Source of the DNA: Rhodococcus sp. 4CII
GTDB lineage: Bacteria; Actinomycetota; Actinomycetes; Mycobacteriales; Mycobacteriaceae
Direction of reading: 5' to 3'
Assembly (NCBI RefSeq): GCF_014256275.1
Contig: NZ_JACCFE010000004.1
Coordinates: 124,001 to 188,000, forward strand
Length of the DNA: 64,000 nucleotides
Below are positions 37,338 through 46,720 of the stretch, piece by piece. A model generated the notes under the pieces. The model saw only the letters and a program-made list of their open reading frames with translations. It was not told the origin of the DNA and ran no database searches. The first letter of the stretch is position 1; every line of letters starts with the position of its first letter. A program made the position numbers and the translations under genes.

Positions 37338-37676
37338 CAGCGACAACGGCGCCCAATACGTCTCGAGGGAGTTCGCCGACGTGTGTCGGGAGTTGGGTGT
37401 CATCAGATCGCGGGGTGCGGTCGGAACGTCGGCGGACAACGCCGGTGCCGAATCGCTGAACGCGACGTTGAAACGGGAAACGCTGCAGGGCAGAAAGCGC
37501 TGGAACGGCGCTGGTGAGGCGCGGGCCGCAGTCTTCCGCTGGGTCACGCGATACAACACACGAAGGAGGCATTCCACTCTCGGCCAAATCTGTCCGGTCG
37601 AGTTCGAGCAGCGATCGGCTACGCTGGCCACCGCCGCATAGGAATTGGTGTCCACATCTCAGGGGCAAGCCCCCCA

Positions 37677-38050
37677 GGACAGGTGCTCCTTGCCTGGGAT
37701 CCCGCCCCACCTGGCCTCGCCCGGCTCGATGAGATCGGCGGGGGCCGGCGGATCCTCGGCCGCGGCCTGGCCCCGCGGCTGCCGGCGGTCGATGCGACGA
37801 TATGGGTGGCGAACACCGTGCAGGCGGCGCTGCTGCGGCAACCGAGGGGTGCAATGGCACTGCCGCGACGCCGCCGTGTGGGTGCCCCGGGTCCGGGACG
37901 CCCACCCGTGCTGGGTCGATCCGCACATCGGCCGCACTGTCGCGGCGATCGGCGATCTCGCCGCGGTGGGCGCCGACACCCGCTGACGCCGGGCGGTGTA
38001 TGCGTGCGGCACGACGATTCACCCGAGCCCGCCGGGGTACCCGCGAAGAT
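37677..38050. other. No confident gene; degenerate coding-like sequence
   Basis: Plus-strand frames with good codon bias but no complete gene: a segment ending AVGADTR at about 37985 and a piece reading LPAVDATIWVANTVQAALL in another frame. This looks like a decayed gene cut by the IS3 right end. No family was recognised. Confidence 0.35.
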
Positions 38051-38881
38051 ATGAGCACCGAGCAGACCCACCCCAGGCAGCACCGGCACCCTGGGCCGGG
38101 GGACTTTCCCGGTCCGCGGGCCGTCCAGGACCGGGATTACCGGCAGGCCCGAACGGTGGCCATGGTGGTCGACCTGCTGCGGGGCAACGACATTCGGTGC
38201 GCGATCACCGGCGACTGGGCCGCGTCCGCCCTGGGCGGGCCGCCGGCCGACCACTCGGTGGAGATCGCCGTCACCCCCATCGACGCGCCCCGGGCCTGCT
38301 CGGTGCTGGTGTCGGCCGGTCTGCGCACAGTTGGCTGCCTCGACGGGCGCACCCACCGGTTCTTCGCCGACGATCACCGGGTGCACGTGGTGTTCCGTCG
38401 CCCCGGCGGGGGCGAGGTCACTGCCGCCCTGCTCGAGCACACGGTACGCGGGAGGATCGGCGACACCACGGTGCCGGTGCTCGCCCCCACCGAGGTGATG
38501 ATCGACAAACTCGACGCCCTGGGCCGGCAGCGGCACGACTTCGTGCCGTTGGTGCAGATCGCCCGGCAGCTCGCCGAGCACGTCGACTGGGCGGCCGTGG
38601 CCGCCGCGACCGCACAGTCGCGCTACGCGCGGGTCTTCCTCGGCCTGCTCGCGGACCTGTCGATCACCTCCGACTCCGTCTGCGTCGGCGGCCGCGGACG
38701 ACCCCACCTCCCAGCCGCCGACACCGCAGGCCCCAGGGCCACCCCGGCCGCCGGCCGAGCCCGCGCGGCCAGCCGAATCTGCCACCGGTTGGGCGGTAGT
38801 GGCCGGTTTCGGATACCGGCATTGCGGATACCAATACTGTTGCAGGAGAACCGCTCCCGGGATGTCTACCCTCATCGGTGA
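38051..38881 (+). CDS. Nucleotidyltransferase-superfamily protein, 276 aa
   Basis: The region about 25-180 resembles minimal nucleotidyltransferases that act on proteins or small molecules: VAMVVDLLRGNDIRCAITGD with GDWAASALGGP as the catalytic glycine region, then EIAVTP where an acidic motif is normal, and VLAPTEVMIDKLDALGRQR near the end of the domain. The acidic DxD is not fully conserved, so activity is uncertain. The last ~60 residues are Arg/Pro/Ala-rich and may result from a frame change. Its stop overlaps the start of the damaged hsp20 gene (TGATG at 38879-38883). Confidence 0.55.
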   Translation: MSTEQTHPRQHRHPGPGDFPGPRAVQDRDYRQARTVAMVVDLLRGNDIRCAITGDWAASALGGPPADHSVEIAVTPIDAPRACSVLVSAGLRTVGCLDGRTHRFFADDHRVHVVFRRPGGGEVTAALLEHTVRGRIGDTTVPVLAPTEVMIDKLDALGRQRHDFVPLVQIARQLAEHVDWAAVAAATAQSRYARVFLGLLADLSITSDSVCVGGRGRPHLPAADTAGPRATPAAGRARAASRICHRLGGSGRFRIPALRIPILLQENRSRDVYPHR

Positions 38882-39430
38882 TGAACAAGACGCAGCGGCA
38901 AGCGGGAGGTGTCGTGCCATGGCTGCATCTGCGAATCGCAGCGGTGGAGAGTCCGGGCGGTGGGATCCGGCCGCCGAGCACAACGACATTGCGCGGCCGG
39001 ATCAGTCCTCTGCGGGATTCGATGCTGGGCGCATCGTCCGGTGACGGGCAGGCGTGTCGGCCGCTGGTGGATGTGTCCGAGACCGACGACGGGTACGTCC
39101 TGGAGGTCGAGGTGCCGGGGTGAAACGCGAGGACCTGAACATCACCCTCTCCGCCAACAAACTCGAGATCAGTGGTGAGTTCGTGGAGAAGAAGAAGCTC
39201 GGGTGGCTGCGCACACCCGCAGCCGCACCCGCCACCCTAACGGCTTCGTATTCCGCACCCTGCTGGCCCTCGACGTCGATGCCGACAAGATCACCGCCGC
39301 ACTCGCCGACGGTGCCCTGACCGTGACGCTCCCCAAGAGCGCGAGCGCCCGATCGCGGCGCATGGGGCACTACCGACTAACCGTCTGGCGCCGCCGTTCC
39401 CGACGCGCACCCGTGCGCCGGGAACGGTGA
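38881..39430 (+). pseudogene. Hsp20 small heat-shock protein with two frame changes
   Basis: MNKTQRQAGGVVPWLHL, then the alpha-crystallin domain: RPLVDVSETDDGYVLEVEVP, a one-base loss in GGGG near 39119 that creates TGA, then VKREDLNITLSANKLEISGE, a second frame change near 39215, and FVFRTLLALDVDADKITAA with the end TVTLPKSASARS. All parts of a single Hsp20 are present in order. Either the gene is dead, or homopolymer errors in the sequence disguise an intact one. Divergent in sequence from the Hsp20 at 48286. Confidence 0.75.
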
Positions 39431-39466
39431 CAGCACTCGATCGGAACACGAAAGGAAGCCCCGCGC

Positions 39467-39712
39467 ATGACTTGTGCTGGACAGGATCCTGGTACCCGGC
39501 AACCCGATTCGGTGCGGCGCCACAGCGATGCGGCGATGGTGTGCGGTGGAGTGTCGGTCGCTTTGTTCTGGGCGTTCGGGCTGGGGGCGGTCCTCGACGG
39601 CGACGACCGCGACGCCCTGGCCGGGATCGCCGCCGGAGCGGTCGGTATCGCCCTGGGAATGCTGTTCCTTCTGTCGCTGATCCCGCCGACACCTCCGGTT
39701 CCCCTGCCCTGA
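39467..39712 (+). CDS. Small membrane protein with two helices, 81 aa
   Basis: AAGGAAG about 10 bases before ATG. A hydrophilic start is followed by VCGGVSVALFWAFGLGAVL (helix 1), the acidic loop DGDDRDALAG, and AAGAVGIALGMLFLLSLI (helix 2), ending in a Pro-rich tail. No known family. It lies between the damaged hsp20 and the DUF2267 gene. Confidence 0.65.
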   Translation: MTCAGQDPGTRQPDSVRRHSDAAMVCGGVSVALFWAFGLGAVLDGDDRDALAGIAAGAVGIALGMLFLLSLIPPTPPVPLP

Positions 39713-39824
39713 CCACCGCCCCCTGTCGAGTGTGTGCGAGGAGGCGGCCGGGGGTGGATCGGCCGATGTGTGCGAAGCACCTCGCGAGCGAGAGAAGGAG
39801 AACACACGGGAGCACAGAAAGGAT

Positions 39825-40213
39825 ATGATGGACGACACTGAATTCCTGTCACGGGTCCGCGAATACGGAGAATACGACAGCCTGGGGGAGGCCACTGGGG
39901 TGATCACGGTGGTGCTCCGAAAGCTCGTGGCGCGGCTGGCGCCGGGGAGGTGCGGGCACTGGCCGCGCAGCCGCCGCTGGCACGTGACGCGCTCGGCCCC
40001 ATCGAGGACGGACGGTCCGCACCCGACTACGGGATCGAGGAGTTCCGGCGCCGCATCACCCAGGCCCTGGGCACCCACCCCGCCACCGCCGAATGGGACA
40101 CCAGCGCGGTGCTGGCCACGGGGGCCCAGGCCGTCGACGACTGCCTGCACACCGTCCTGGGGTCACTGCCCGAGGGTTTCGCGCCGCTGTTCGGCCGCCC
40201 CGAAACGGTGTGA
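39825..40213 (+). pseudogene. DUF2267-family protein with one frame change
   Basis: ATG (39825 or 39828) after AAAGGAT: DDTEFLSRVREYGEYDSLGE and VLRKLVARLAPG, then a frame change in CCGGGGAGG near 39947 and continuation as EVRALAAQPPLARDALGP and FRRRITQALGTHPATAEWD up to LPEGFAPLFG. This matches the two-repeat DUF2267 architecture (about 125-130 aa). A missing G in a run of G would explain the break. DUF2267 genes often accompany stress genes in actinobacterial dormancy-type clusters. Confidence 0.75.
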
Positions 40214-40292
40214 CGCCCTCAAATCCGGGCGCGATATCACGGCCTCGGCTCGTTCGGGTGACGTGGTCACCCGGCGCCCTCCCCTGTGCCTG

Positions 40293-40659
40293 TCACCAGG
40301 GGGCGGGCCGCGCCGCGGTCGAGGACGACCGCGCCCGCGAGGCGGGTGGGCTGGACTGGGTGAGGCGGGTCCCGTGCAGCCCGGCGAGGTCGGCGGCTTC
40401 GGTCACCTCCGCCGCGTCCACGGGATCGGCTCGGGTGGGTTTCGGGGTCATCAACCACACGAAACCGGTGTCGGACAACACCGTGCGCGTGGTGATCAGC
40501 TCGTCGGTGAGGTCACCGTCCCCGCTGCGCCACCACAACAACCGCGTCGACCCTCTCGCCGAAATTGTCGTCGACCAGTTCGTCCCCGAGGATGTCCTCG
40601 ATGCGTCGACGCAGGTCCTCGTCGACGTCGTCGTCCCATCCCAGTTCCTGCACCATCAT
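40293..40659 (-). pseudogene. DUF3052-family protein with one frame change
   Basis: From ATG 40659/40656: VQELGWDDDVDEDLRRRIED and DELVDDNFGERVDAV, then a frame change near 40528 and LWWRSGDGDLTDELITTRTV, WLMTPKPTRADPVDAAEVTE and AADLAGLHGTRLT. The order and length match DUF3052 (about 120-140 aa). GAGGAG lies directly before the two ATG codons. The frame break sits in a repetitive TTGTTGTGGTGG tract. Confidence 0.75.
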
Positions 40660-40851
40660 CTCCTCGGTCGGTGGACTGTCCGTCGGCGTGCCGCGCCGTC
40701 GACATCAGCCCCTCCTTCCGCGCTCGTGCCCCGGCAGTGGACCTGTCGACCTCACACTGGGTCTCGCCTGTGCGTGTCCGGTCGCTCGCGGTGGGCACGG
40801 TGGCCCACCAACCGGAGTGAGCGCCCTATCGGTCACCGCGGCTGGTGGACC

Positions 40852-41268
40852 CTATCGCCCGAATCGCGGTGTGTCCGAAGGAACTCGGACGGTGGTTTTC
40901 GTAGAGTATCCGCCGCCACGATCTCCGAAACCGGCGAAAGCGGATCCGGGGACCAGGTTGCTGAGTACGTATCCCGAAACGGTGCTTTCCGGTTTCAGGG
41001 CCAGAACAGTGCGCCCCATTCGGTCGGGCCGTGCGGGCGGCGACGGAATCGGGTGGCTCGGTTCCGCCGGCGAGCGCGACCAGAGGGCCTCGGCGAGGGC
41101 GAAGACGGACACGCCGCGGCGGCGGGCCGCACCGACCAGTTCGTCGAAGGCGTCCGCAGCCGGGATCCGGCGGATCCCGATCAGCACCCCCTCGGCGGTG
41201 TCGAGGGCGCGGGTACGCGATCCCGTACCGCGGGGAGGGGTGGTGGTGTGACTGGGCAATGCCGCCAT
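40852..41268 (-). CDS. Small ANTAR-domain protein, 138 aa
   Basis: RALDTAEGVLIGIRRIPAAD and AFDELVGAARRRGVSVFALA (about residues 20-62) form an ANTAR module, which binds paired RNA hairpins and prevents termination. There is no receiver or GAF domain before it, and the C-terminal half is basic then aromatic/Gly-rich without known fold. AGAGGTG stands 7 bases before ATG 41268. Start well supported. Such stand-alone ANTAR proteins are common in actinobacteria; targets are not evident here. Confidence 0.7.
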   Translation of the reverse strand: MAALPSHTTTPPRGTGSRTRALDTAEGVLIGIRRIPAADAFDELVGAARRRGVSVFALAEALWSRSPAEPSHPIPSPPARPDRMGRTVLALKPESTVSGYVLSNLVPGSAFAGFGDRGGGYSTKTTVRVPSDTPRFGR

Positions 41269-41470
41269 CGAGTACACCTCTGTCGAAGTCTGGGAGCGGA
41301 TGTGTGTGGGTCGTGCCCGATGGGGCCCGATCCCAAACATCGCCCTGCTCCCTCCACCGGGCAGGACCGGGCGCCGGGTCGCCCTGTTTATCTTCCTGAC
41401 CAGCGTCGACCGGGTAGTTTCGACGTCACCGCGGACGGGTACGTGTGTCGAGGTGGAGGAAGTGGTCACG

Positions 41471-41890
41471 ATGAGCAGCGGCGTCGGCGCCGGCGACAAT
41501 CCCGACAGCAATGCGTATGTGTGCGCGGTGGCGCGGGCCTTGAACGCCGAGACGATCCGCCGATGGGACGAGGTCACCTTCGATGCGGTGGTGGTGGTGT
41601 CGCAGCAGTTCCGGTACTACAGCGGGCGCCGCATCCTGGTCGCCTGGAACCGGTATTTCGGGTGGACGTTGGGCCTCGAGGGACAGTGCGCCGATCGGGT
41701 CCTGATCATCTGCGGGCTCGGGCTCGGCCGGCGGCCGCACCCGGAGGTCATCGCCGACCGCACTAATGAGGTGATCGCGGACCTGCTGCAGCTTGAATTC
41801 CGTGCCCGGGACGCCTTTCCGGTCCCCACCGTGGTCCACCGGCTCGACAGCGGCACCGGCCCCACCGATCGCGGGTCGTCCGGTTGGTGA
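41471..41890 (+). CDS. DUF6292-like hypothetical protein, 139 aa
   Basis: NAYVCAVARALNAETIRRWD, then RRILVAWNRYFGWTLGLEG and CADRVLIICGLGLGRRPHPE, VIADLLQLEF: the alpha-beta pattern of DUF6292, a small actinobacterial family of unknown function. GGAGGAAG lies about 10 bases before ATG 41471; the frame is open upstream but non-coding in character. Followed after 53 bp by a 31-aa frame. Confidence 0.6.
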   Translation: MSSGVGAGDNPDSNAYVCAVARALNAETIRRWDEVTFDAVVVVSQQFRYYSGRRILVAWNRYFGWTLGLEGQCADRVLIICGLGLGRRPHPEVIADRTNEVIADLLQLEFRARDAFPVPTVVHRLDSGTGPTDRGSSGW

Positions 41891-41943
41891 GAACGTATCC
41901 GCTCGCCGGTGGCAGGGACCGGAAAGAAGAGGAGGCTGGAGAC

Positions 41944-42039
41944 ATGACCACGATTCCGCCGCGTCCCGGCCGTGTGGCGGCAGCGGCGCTGCTACGCGCC
42001 GTGGCCGCCCGCGGGGACTCGGATCCGGACTGGCACTGA
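41944..42039 (+). CDS. Possible 31-aa protein
   Basis: GGAGGCTGGAGAC precedes ATG, so the ribosome site is strong. Product MTTIPPRPGRVAAAALLRAV ends in an acidic tail DSDPDWH. High GC at third positions. Too short for family assignment. Confidence 0.35.
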   Translation: MTTIPPRPGRVAAAALLRAVAARGDSDPDWH

Positions 42040-42165
42040 CCGCCACCGCAGAAACGATCGGTACCGGTCCCGGAGCGCACCCGGTTCGAACCGGAGCACG
42101 AAGTGAACCGCCTGTAAGTGTTTGTAGTGGCTGGCCCGGGGCTGGCTGGCAGGATCGGTGTCGTC

Positions 42166-42283
42166 GTCGGACGAGGTCGCCCGGCTTCGCCGAGAAGTCG
42201 CCGAATTACGCAGAGCCAGCGAAATATTGAAGACCGCGAGCGCGTTTTTCGCGGCGGCGGAGGTCGACCGCCGACTGCGGTGA
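42166..42283 (+). pseudogene. IS3-family OrfA C-terminal remnant
   Basis: Reads DEVARLRREVAELRRASEIL and KTASAFFAAAEVDRRLR, the leucine-zipper end of an IS3 OrfA different from those of the two larger copies, closed by TGA. Its N-terminus and OrfB are missing. Confidence 0.7.
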
Positions 42284-42314
42284 TCGTCGACTACATCTGC
42301 CGCCCTCGTTCGGG

Positions 42315-42605
42315 GTCACCGTGCCTACCGCGCACCGAAGATTTACCGCCTGGGCGGCGGCCGGGGTGTTCGAGAGACTGCACCGCGAGGTGCTCGACCG
42401 GCTCGGAAACGCCGGTGAACTCGACTGGACGGCCGCGATCCTGGACGCCGCGAGCGTCCGGGCGAAAAAGGGGGATCGCTGACAGGGCCGAGTCCGGTCG
42501 ATCGCGGCAAGAAGGGGTCGAAGATCCACGTCCTGTCCGAAGCCAACGGCATCCCGCTGGTCGTCGATGTGTCCGCGGCGGCCGATGAGAGCGAGTACCG
42601 GCCGG
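42315..42605 (+). pseudogene. IS5-family transposase fragment
   Basis: HRRFTAWAAAGVFERLHREV, LDWTAAILDAASVRAKKGD with the first catalytic Asp, a stop/frame change near 42480, then GPSPVDRGKKGSKIHVLSEA and NGIPLVVDVS: the central part of an IS427-type IS5 transposase. Both ends are missing. Confidence 0.75.
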
Positions 42606-42676
42606 CCGGTGTCGGTCCCCCGGGCCGGGCAGGGTGTCGGCTGTGCCGGGGCGGGACGGTGATCGGGTCGGTGTGC

Positions 42677-42955
42677 TCATCGGACCGAACCGGCGGCGGT
42701 TCGGGCGCGCGGCACGAATTCGAACCAGGCACTTCTTCCGCCGCGAACATGGGGTTCGGGATAGCACAGGGCCAGACCCCGCTCCTCGAAGACGGAGAAC
42801 CACTCATCCCACGGCAGATGCTCCACTCCCGCGGCGACACCGAGGAAGTCGATCCGCAGACCGCCCGCCCCGTCGCGTGCCGGCGCACCGTGATGCGCCT
42901 GGATCCAGCGGCGGATCTCGTCGTGATCGGTGGTGATATGCGGTGACGTTGTCAT
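42677..42955 (-). CDS. Conserved hypothetical protein, 92 aa
   Basis: ITTDHDEIRRWIQAHHGAPA and GLRIDFLGVAAGVEHLPWDE, WFSVFEERGLALCYPE. This pattern belongs to a small actinobacterial family with no known function, in which an N-terminal helical DHDEIR motif precedes a beta unit with WDEWF. Start ATG 42955; the frame upstream is open but not coding-like. It is next to the IS5 fragment. Confidence 0.6.
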   Translation of the reverse strand: MTTSPHITTDHDEIRRWIQAHHGAPARDGAGGLRIDFLGVAAGVEHLPWDEWFSVFEERGLALCYPEPHVRGGRSAWFEFVPRARTAAGSVR

Positions 42956-43583
42956 CGACCTCAGCCTTCCTGGGTCCTGGGAACACGCTGCCACGACATG
43001 ACCCGGTCCCTGATCCGGTGAAACAGCCACCCGCACGACAGGTGGAACACTCAGCCGCACAGCACCTCTGCGGACCGGCCCAGGGGCGGAGCGCCCAGAG
43101 GTGGTGACCGGCCGGGCCGACACTGCTCGGTGTCAGGGAGTGTTTCGGCGACCGCGACCGCGGCGGCACGCGGCACGCGTCGCGCACCGAGCCCGAGACC
43201 AAGAATGTCCTCCCGGGTTCGACGCCGATCATCGGTGCACCGCGGCGGGAAACATCCTGCGGTGGGTCCAGTTTTCGCGGCGCCGCCCTCTTCCCGGGGA
43301 CGGCAGAATCCGATCATAACGATCACGAGACCGCGCTGGCCAGGGCCGAAGGTCCACGAACCCGCTCCTATCGGAATCGCGGGTTCGCACGCGGCGGGGT
43401 TGGGTACCCGTGCGGTTATCGCCCCGGACCCCGGCGAGGAGTCGGTGGGTGGCCGCTGCTCTGGTACCGGTGTGTCTGCGGCGCCTCGGGCGCAGGAACG
43501 GTTTCTTATCGGCTCTTTCTTTCCCAGTGCATGCCGCTGCGGCTGTGCGACGGCCCGAACTGAACGAACGAGGAAGGACCGAC
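42956..43583. other. 628-bp stretch without a supported gene
   Basis: Frames on both strands are Arg/Pro/Gly-rich shadows without motif or ribosome site. The last ~100 bp should hold the promoter of the gene at 43584. Nothing else seen. Confidence 0.5.
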
Positions 43584-43937
43584 ATGACTGTGCACAATCT
43601 GACCACCCGCACCGGCAGCATCGTGCTGCTGGGCGCGTTCACCGATCCCGCCGACCGGGACCGCTGGTCCACCATCACCGAATGGGCCCGCGGGCACGAC
43701 GTCGAACAGGTCCACACCTGCAGTGAGGACGCCCTGGTCGCCATCGCCACCGACGACGTTCTCGACGGCCTGTGCACCCCGGACGAGGCGCAGACCCTGC
43801 AGGAAGTGTGCCGCCGCGGGATCCCCTGCGTCGGCCTCGACGACGCCGCCCGGGAACTGTCCTGCCTGCACCGCCCACCCGGTAGCGGCCACCGTCACCA
43901 CGCCACCGTCCCCGTCAGGATGGGTCAGAGGTTGTAA
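43584..43937 (+). CDS. Hypothetical protein, 117 aa
   Basis: AGGAAGGA 5-6 bases before ATG. TTRTGSIVLLGAFTDPADRD suggests a first beta strand, followed by VEQVHTCSEDALVAIATDD and RRGIPCVGLDDAARELSCLH. A small alpha/beta protein with three Cys and a His-rich tail; no family recognised. The 3' end overlaps the convergent gene by 13 bp. Confidence 0.55.
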   Translation: MTVHNLTTRTGSIVLLGAFTDPADRDRWSTITEWARGHDVEQVHTCSEDALVAIATDDVLDGLCTPDEAQTLQEVCRRGIPCVGLDDAARELSCLHRPPGSGHRHHATVPVRMGQRL

Positions 43938-44563
43938 TCGAGGAGGTCGTCGAGCCAGAGCAGGGCGTCGAGCAGCATCCGGACCCGTTCCGGCGGTATG
44001 GGGACGACGGCCGGACCGGTGGTCCGCGGCGCCCACGGCGGCGGCGTGTGGTCCTGGGACAGGGCGGCAAGCACCCGGATCCGGAGGCCGCAGGCATCAT
44101 CGTCGGACAGTGCGGTCGGCTCGGACCGCACCTCCGCCCCGGTGAGCATCTCGAACGCGAACGACTCCCCGTCGACTCCGACGCGCTCGCGCAGCAGAAG
44201 CCCGAGCTGGGTCAGCAGCCAGAGCATCACCGGGTGGAGCAGGGGAGCACAGGGGCCGTGCGCGCAGGCCACCGCACACGTCTGCTCGATCACCGCCGGC
44301 ACGTCCCGCTCGCCGACCGCCCGCAGCAGCCGGCCCCCGATCCGGGACTGCGGGGTGGTGGCGTGGACGTGGTCCGCGGTCACGGCCGTGCGGTATCCGA
44401 TCCGCGGACGCGGACGCGCGGTCGCAGCGGGGGTCCGCCCGGGCATGCGGAGCGCGGCGATAAGGGTGCCAAGAATCCCCACCCCGCCCGGTGGGGTCAG
44501 GGCCGGTGGTGCCGGGGTGGGCTGGTTCAGGTCGAACGCGACAGCGTCCGGAGGAAACCACAT
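43925..44563 (-). CDS. Hypothetical protein, 212 aa
   Basis: After a Pro-rich leader and a weakly hydrophobic GGVGILGTLIAALRMPG, the region 80-130 (RAVGERDVPAVIEQTCAVAC, LLHPVMLWLLTQLGLLLRE) is helical, and the C-terminus reads VRMLLDALLWLDDLLDYNL. No known domain. The start is uncertain. Third-position GC bias supports coding on this strand. Convergent with the previous gene. Confidence 0.5.
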   Translation of the reverse strand: MWFPPDAVAFDLNQPTPAPPALTPPGGVGILGTLIAALRMPGRTPAATARPRPRIGYRTAVTADHVHATTPQSRIGGRLLRAVGERDVPAVIEQTCAVACAHGPCAPLLHPVMLWLLTQLGLLLRERVGVDGESFAFEMLTGAEVRSEPTALSDDDACGLRIRVLAALSQDHTPPPWAPRTTGPAVVPIPPERVRMLLDALLWLDDLLDYNL

Positions 44564-44847
44564 GAGGAAGTTCCCAACTGTGTTCGGGCGGTGTAGGACC
44601 TGACGAGCGAGGGGATAGCCGGGTGCCCGTGCTGCGCCGGTGAAGTGGCGGGGTCAGGCGGTTCCGCGGGCTCACTGTTGAACCCGCGGAACCTGTAGCG
44701 GCACCGGTACCGGTCCCACTGCCGCTCCTGGGTTTCAGGGTGCCCGCCGGACCCGGCCACCAATCGCCGGCCGATGTTCCGGTGTTCCACCGAGTCCCGA
44801 ACCCAGCAGCGCACCAGCGTGAACCACAAAGAGGTGGGCGGTCGGAG

Positions 44848-44970
44848 TCAGCGGAATCGGGTCGGCGGAATGTTCGGGGGTGCGGTGGCGTGCTCGAAGT
44901 GATGGTGCAGCGCCCGGCACACGGCGAGCCCGGTGACGAGCACCAGGAGCAACAGGACAATGTTGGTCAT
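44848..44970 (-). CDS. 40-aa single-helix membrane protein
   Basis: GAAGGAAGG 8 bases before ATG 44970 gives a strong start. TNIVLLLLVLVTGLAVCRAL is one membrane helix, followed by a His-rich HHHFEH and a short basic tail. Small membrane proteins of this kind are often missed in annotation. Function unknown. Confidence 0.55.
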   Translation of the reverse strand: MTNIVLLLLVLVTGLAVCRALHHHFEHATAPPNIPPTRFR

Positions 44971-45611
44971 CGGAATGCCTTCCTTCGGGGCGGGCGATCG
45001 TTCGGAGCCGGCAGCCGATGCCCGTTCGCCGTCGGGGGAGAAGAACAGCGCGGTGCCGGCACCGCGGCAGCATCCGTGATGCTGCCAGTCCCAGTCGGCG
45101 GACGATGGTGCGGCGTGAAGGTGCGGGGGAGGTCATGGATCCTTATCTGTGATGCGGACCCCCGTAAAGGTAGGATCCGTTGGTCATTTGGGTCATTTCC
45201 AGTGTTTGCCCTCGTTGTCGCCCGTGGGCCGCGGGGGACCGCAGCCGGGGGTCAAGGTGGAGCGCCCGCAGCGCAGCGAGGACGAACGACCTTGATGCCG
45301 GGCGAGGATCCGCCGCATGCTGAGAGCCCGGGACGACGAGGGCGAACACGTGTGGTTCAGGTCGCGGGTGCCTCCCGGCGTTCTGGTCGGGGAGCAACTG
45401 TGTGTGGTGGCGCGTGCCGGCACCCAGCCTTATCTGGGTCCACGGGCGACGAGCCCGGTGACATGATGATCGATGGGGTGCCCGGCATGCCGGGCCGAAA
45501 AGGGTGCGGCTGCTCATTCTTCCGGGACGTGGCGGGGTGGCGTCAGGATCTTGGCGGGAGCCGACCGCAGGCATCAGGTGAATCATGGGCAGGGCACGCG
45601 CACAGGCCATG
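44971..45611. other. Non-coding stretch including the 3' flank of an IS110 element
   Basis: No supported gene. It contains the second copy of the 42-bp IS110-linked palindrome (45253-45294) and about 310 bp between it and the transposase stop. Confidence 0.45.
45253..45294. repeat. 42-bp imperfect palindrome shared by two IS110 flanks (copy 2)
   Basis: CAAGGTGGAG ... GCAGCGAGGA ... ACCTTG, same length as 18908-18949 with about six differences. Confidence 0.7.
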
Positions 45612-46649
45612 TCAGGCGACCTCCCGTTCGATGACCGGCGCCATCGAGACCTCGCCCAGCTCACGCAGGGTGTGGTAGCAGCGGCGCAGCAGTTTCCGTT
45701 CCACCGCCAACGCGGGCCGTTTGCCGTCCAGCACGGCGGCCACCTTGTGGTAGTAGGCGTAGTCGGGGGACCCGCGGCGGGCGGCGCACCGGGCGGCCTC
45801 GAACGCCGCCCATCGCAGCTCCGGCGAGCCCTGCCGGGACAGGTGCCCTGGTGAGCGTTTGCCGTCCGAGGAGTACACGGTGATGTCGAGTCCGGCGAAG
45901 CGCACCTGGTCGGAACTGCGGAACCGGCGGGCGTCGCCGATCTCGGCCCAGATGATCACCGCGCAGAGCCATCCCACTCCGTAGTGGTCGGCCTGCAGCG
46001 CCCGACAGCCCGGCTGGCGGCGCGCGAACGCCATCAATTGTTTTCGCAGCGAGTCGATCTCGACGGTGAGCGAGTCGATCGTGCGTAGTGCGGTGTCCAC
46101 GTACTGCCGGCCCGCGACCGACAACTCGGCCCGGGCGAGCCCGTCGCGGCCGGCCACGGTCAACAGTCCGGTGATCGGCGGGCAGCCCTGATGGAAGAGC
46201 TGCGCGTGGATGCGCTGCTGCCAGGCCCGGCGCTCGTCCATCAACGCGCAGTACAACCGGCCCAACGTCCGGGCCTCGAGGACCTGTTCGGGCGGGATCC
46301 ACGACCGCGGCAACCGATCCTCCAGCAGCAGCGTGCGCAGCAGCCGGGCGTCGGCGCGGTCGGTCTTCGCGCGTTTCTTCGGGCCGCGCAGCCCGGCGGT
46401 CTCGGCCGGGTCGGCCAGCTGTGCCGTCGCCCCGGCGGCGGTCAGCTCCTCCACGACGTACCGCCACCCGGTGCAGCCCTCCACCGCGATCTCGGCGTCC
46501 CCGCCGGGTCAGTACTCGGCCAGCCAGGCCCGCAGCGTGTGCCGAGTCGCCGGACGGATCTGCCCCCACCACACCCGATCGGTGTCGGTGTCCACATAGT
46601 CGAAGGTGATCTGCTGCCGGTGCACGTCGAACCCGCCTACGACAGTCAT
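45612..46649 (-). pseudogene. IS110-family transposase with one early nonsense codon
   Basis: From ATG 46649: VVGGFDVHRQQITFDYVDTD (first Asp of DEDD), TLRAWLAEY, then TGA at codon 47 (46509-46511), then the frame continues PGGDAEIAVEGCTGWRYVVE, KKRAKTDRADARLLRTLL and the C-terminal GVGWLCAVIIWAEIGDARRF ending at 45612. Only one base change prevents a full-length 345-aa protein. A different IS110 lineage from the copy at 19009-20088. Confidence 0.85.
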
Positions 46650-46720
46650 TGGGACCTCCTCAAGCTCCCGAAAACTCTGACGCCACTATCGTGCGCCCGA
46701 GCTGAGGGGGTCCTCATCAC

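Larger units (their letters stand above)
36278..37641 (+). pseudogene. IS3 OrfB transposase, interrupted at the second catalytic Asp
   Basis: First part from GTG 36278 to DGAIFHSD at 36874, where TTAA of the insert makes the stop. Second part from 37339 reads SDNGAQYVSREFADVCRE and continues to the end LATAA at 37641. D-D-E motifs as in copy 1 (VGDITYL, FHSD/NGAQY, SADNAGAESLNATLK). The interrupting element lies in the opposite orientation relative to the gene, compared with copy 1. The transposase is inactive unless the insert is removed. Confidence 0.9.
35880..37676 (+). mobile_element. IS3-family element, copy 2, carrying the nested 438-bp element
   Basis: Ends are TGGGGGTTGCCCCCTGAG (35880-35897) and the imperfect reverse complement CTCAGGGGCAAGCCCCCCA (37658-37676). 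It contains orfA, orfB and the insert 36874-37311. Without insert and mini-palindrome the element would be about 1.33 kb, normal for IS3. The coding parts are clearly diverged from copy 1, so these are not recent duplicates of each other. No clear target duplication. Confidence 0.88.
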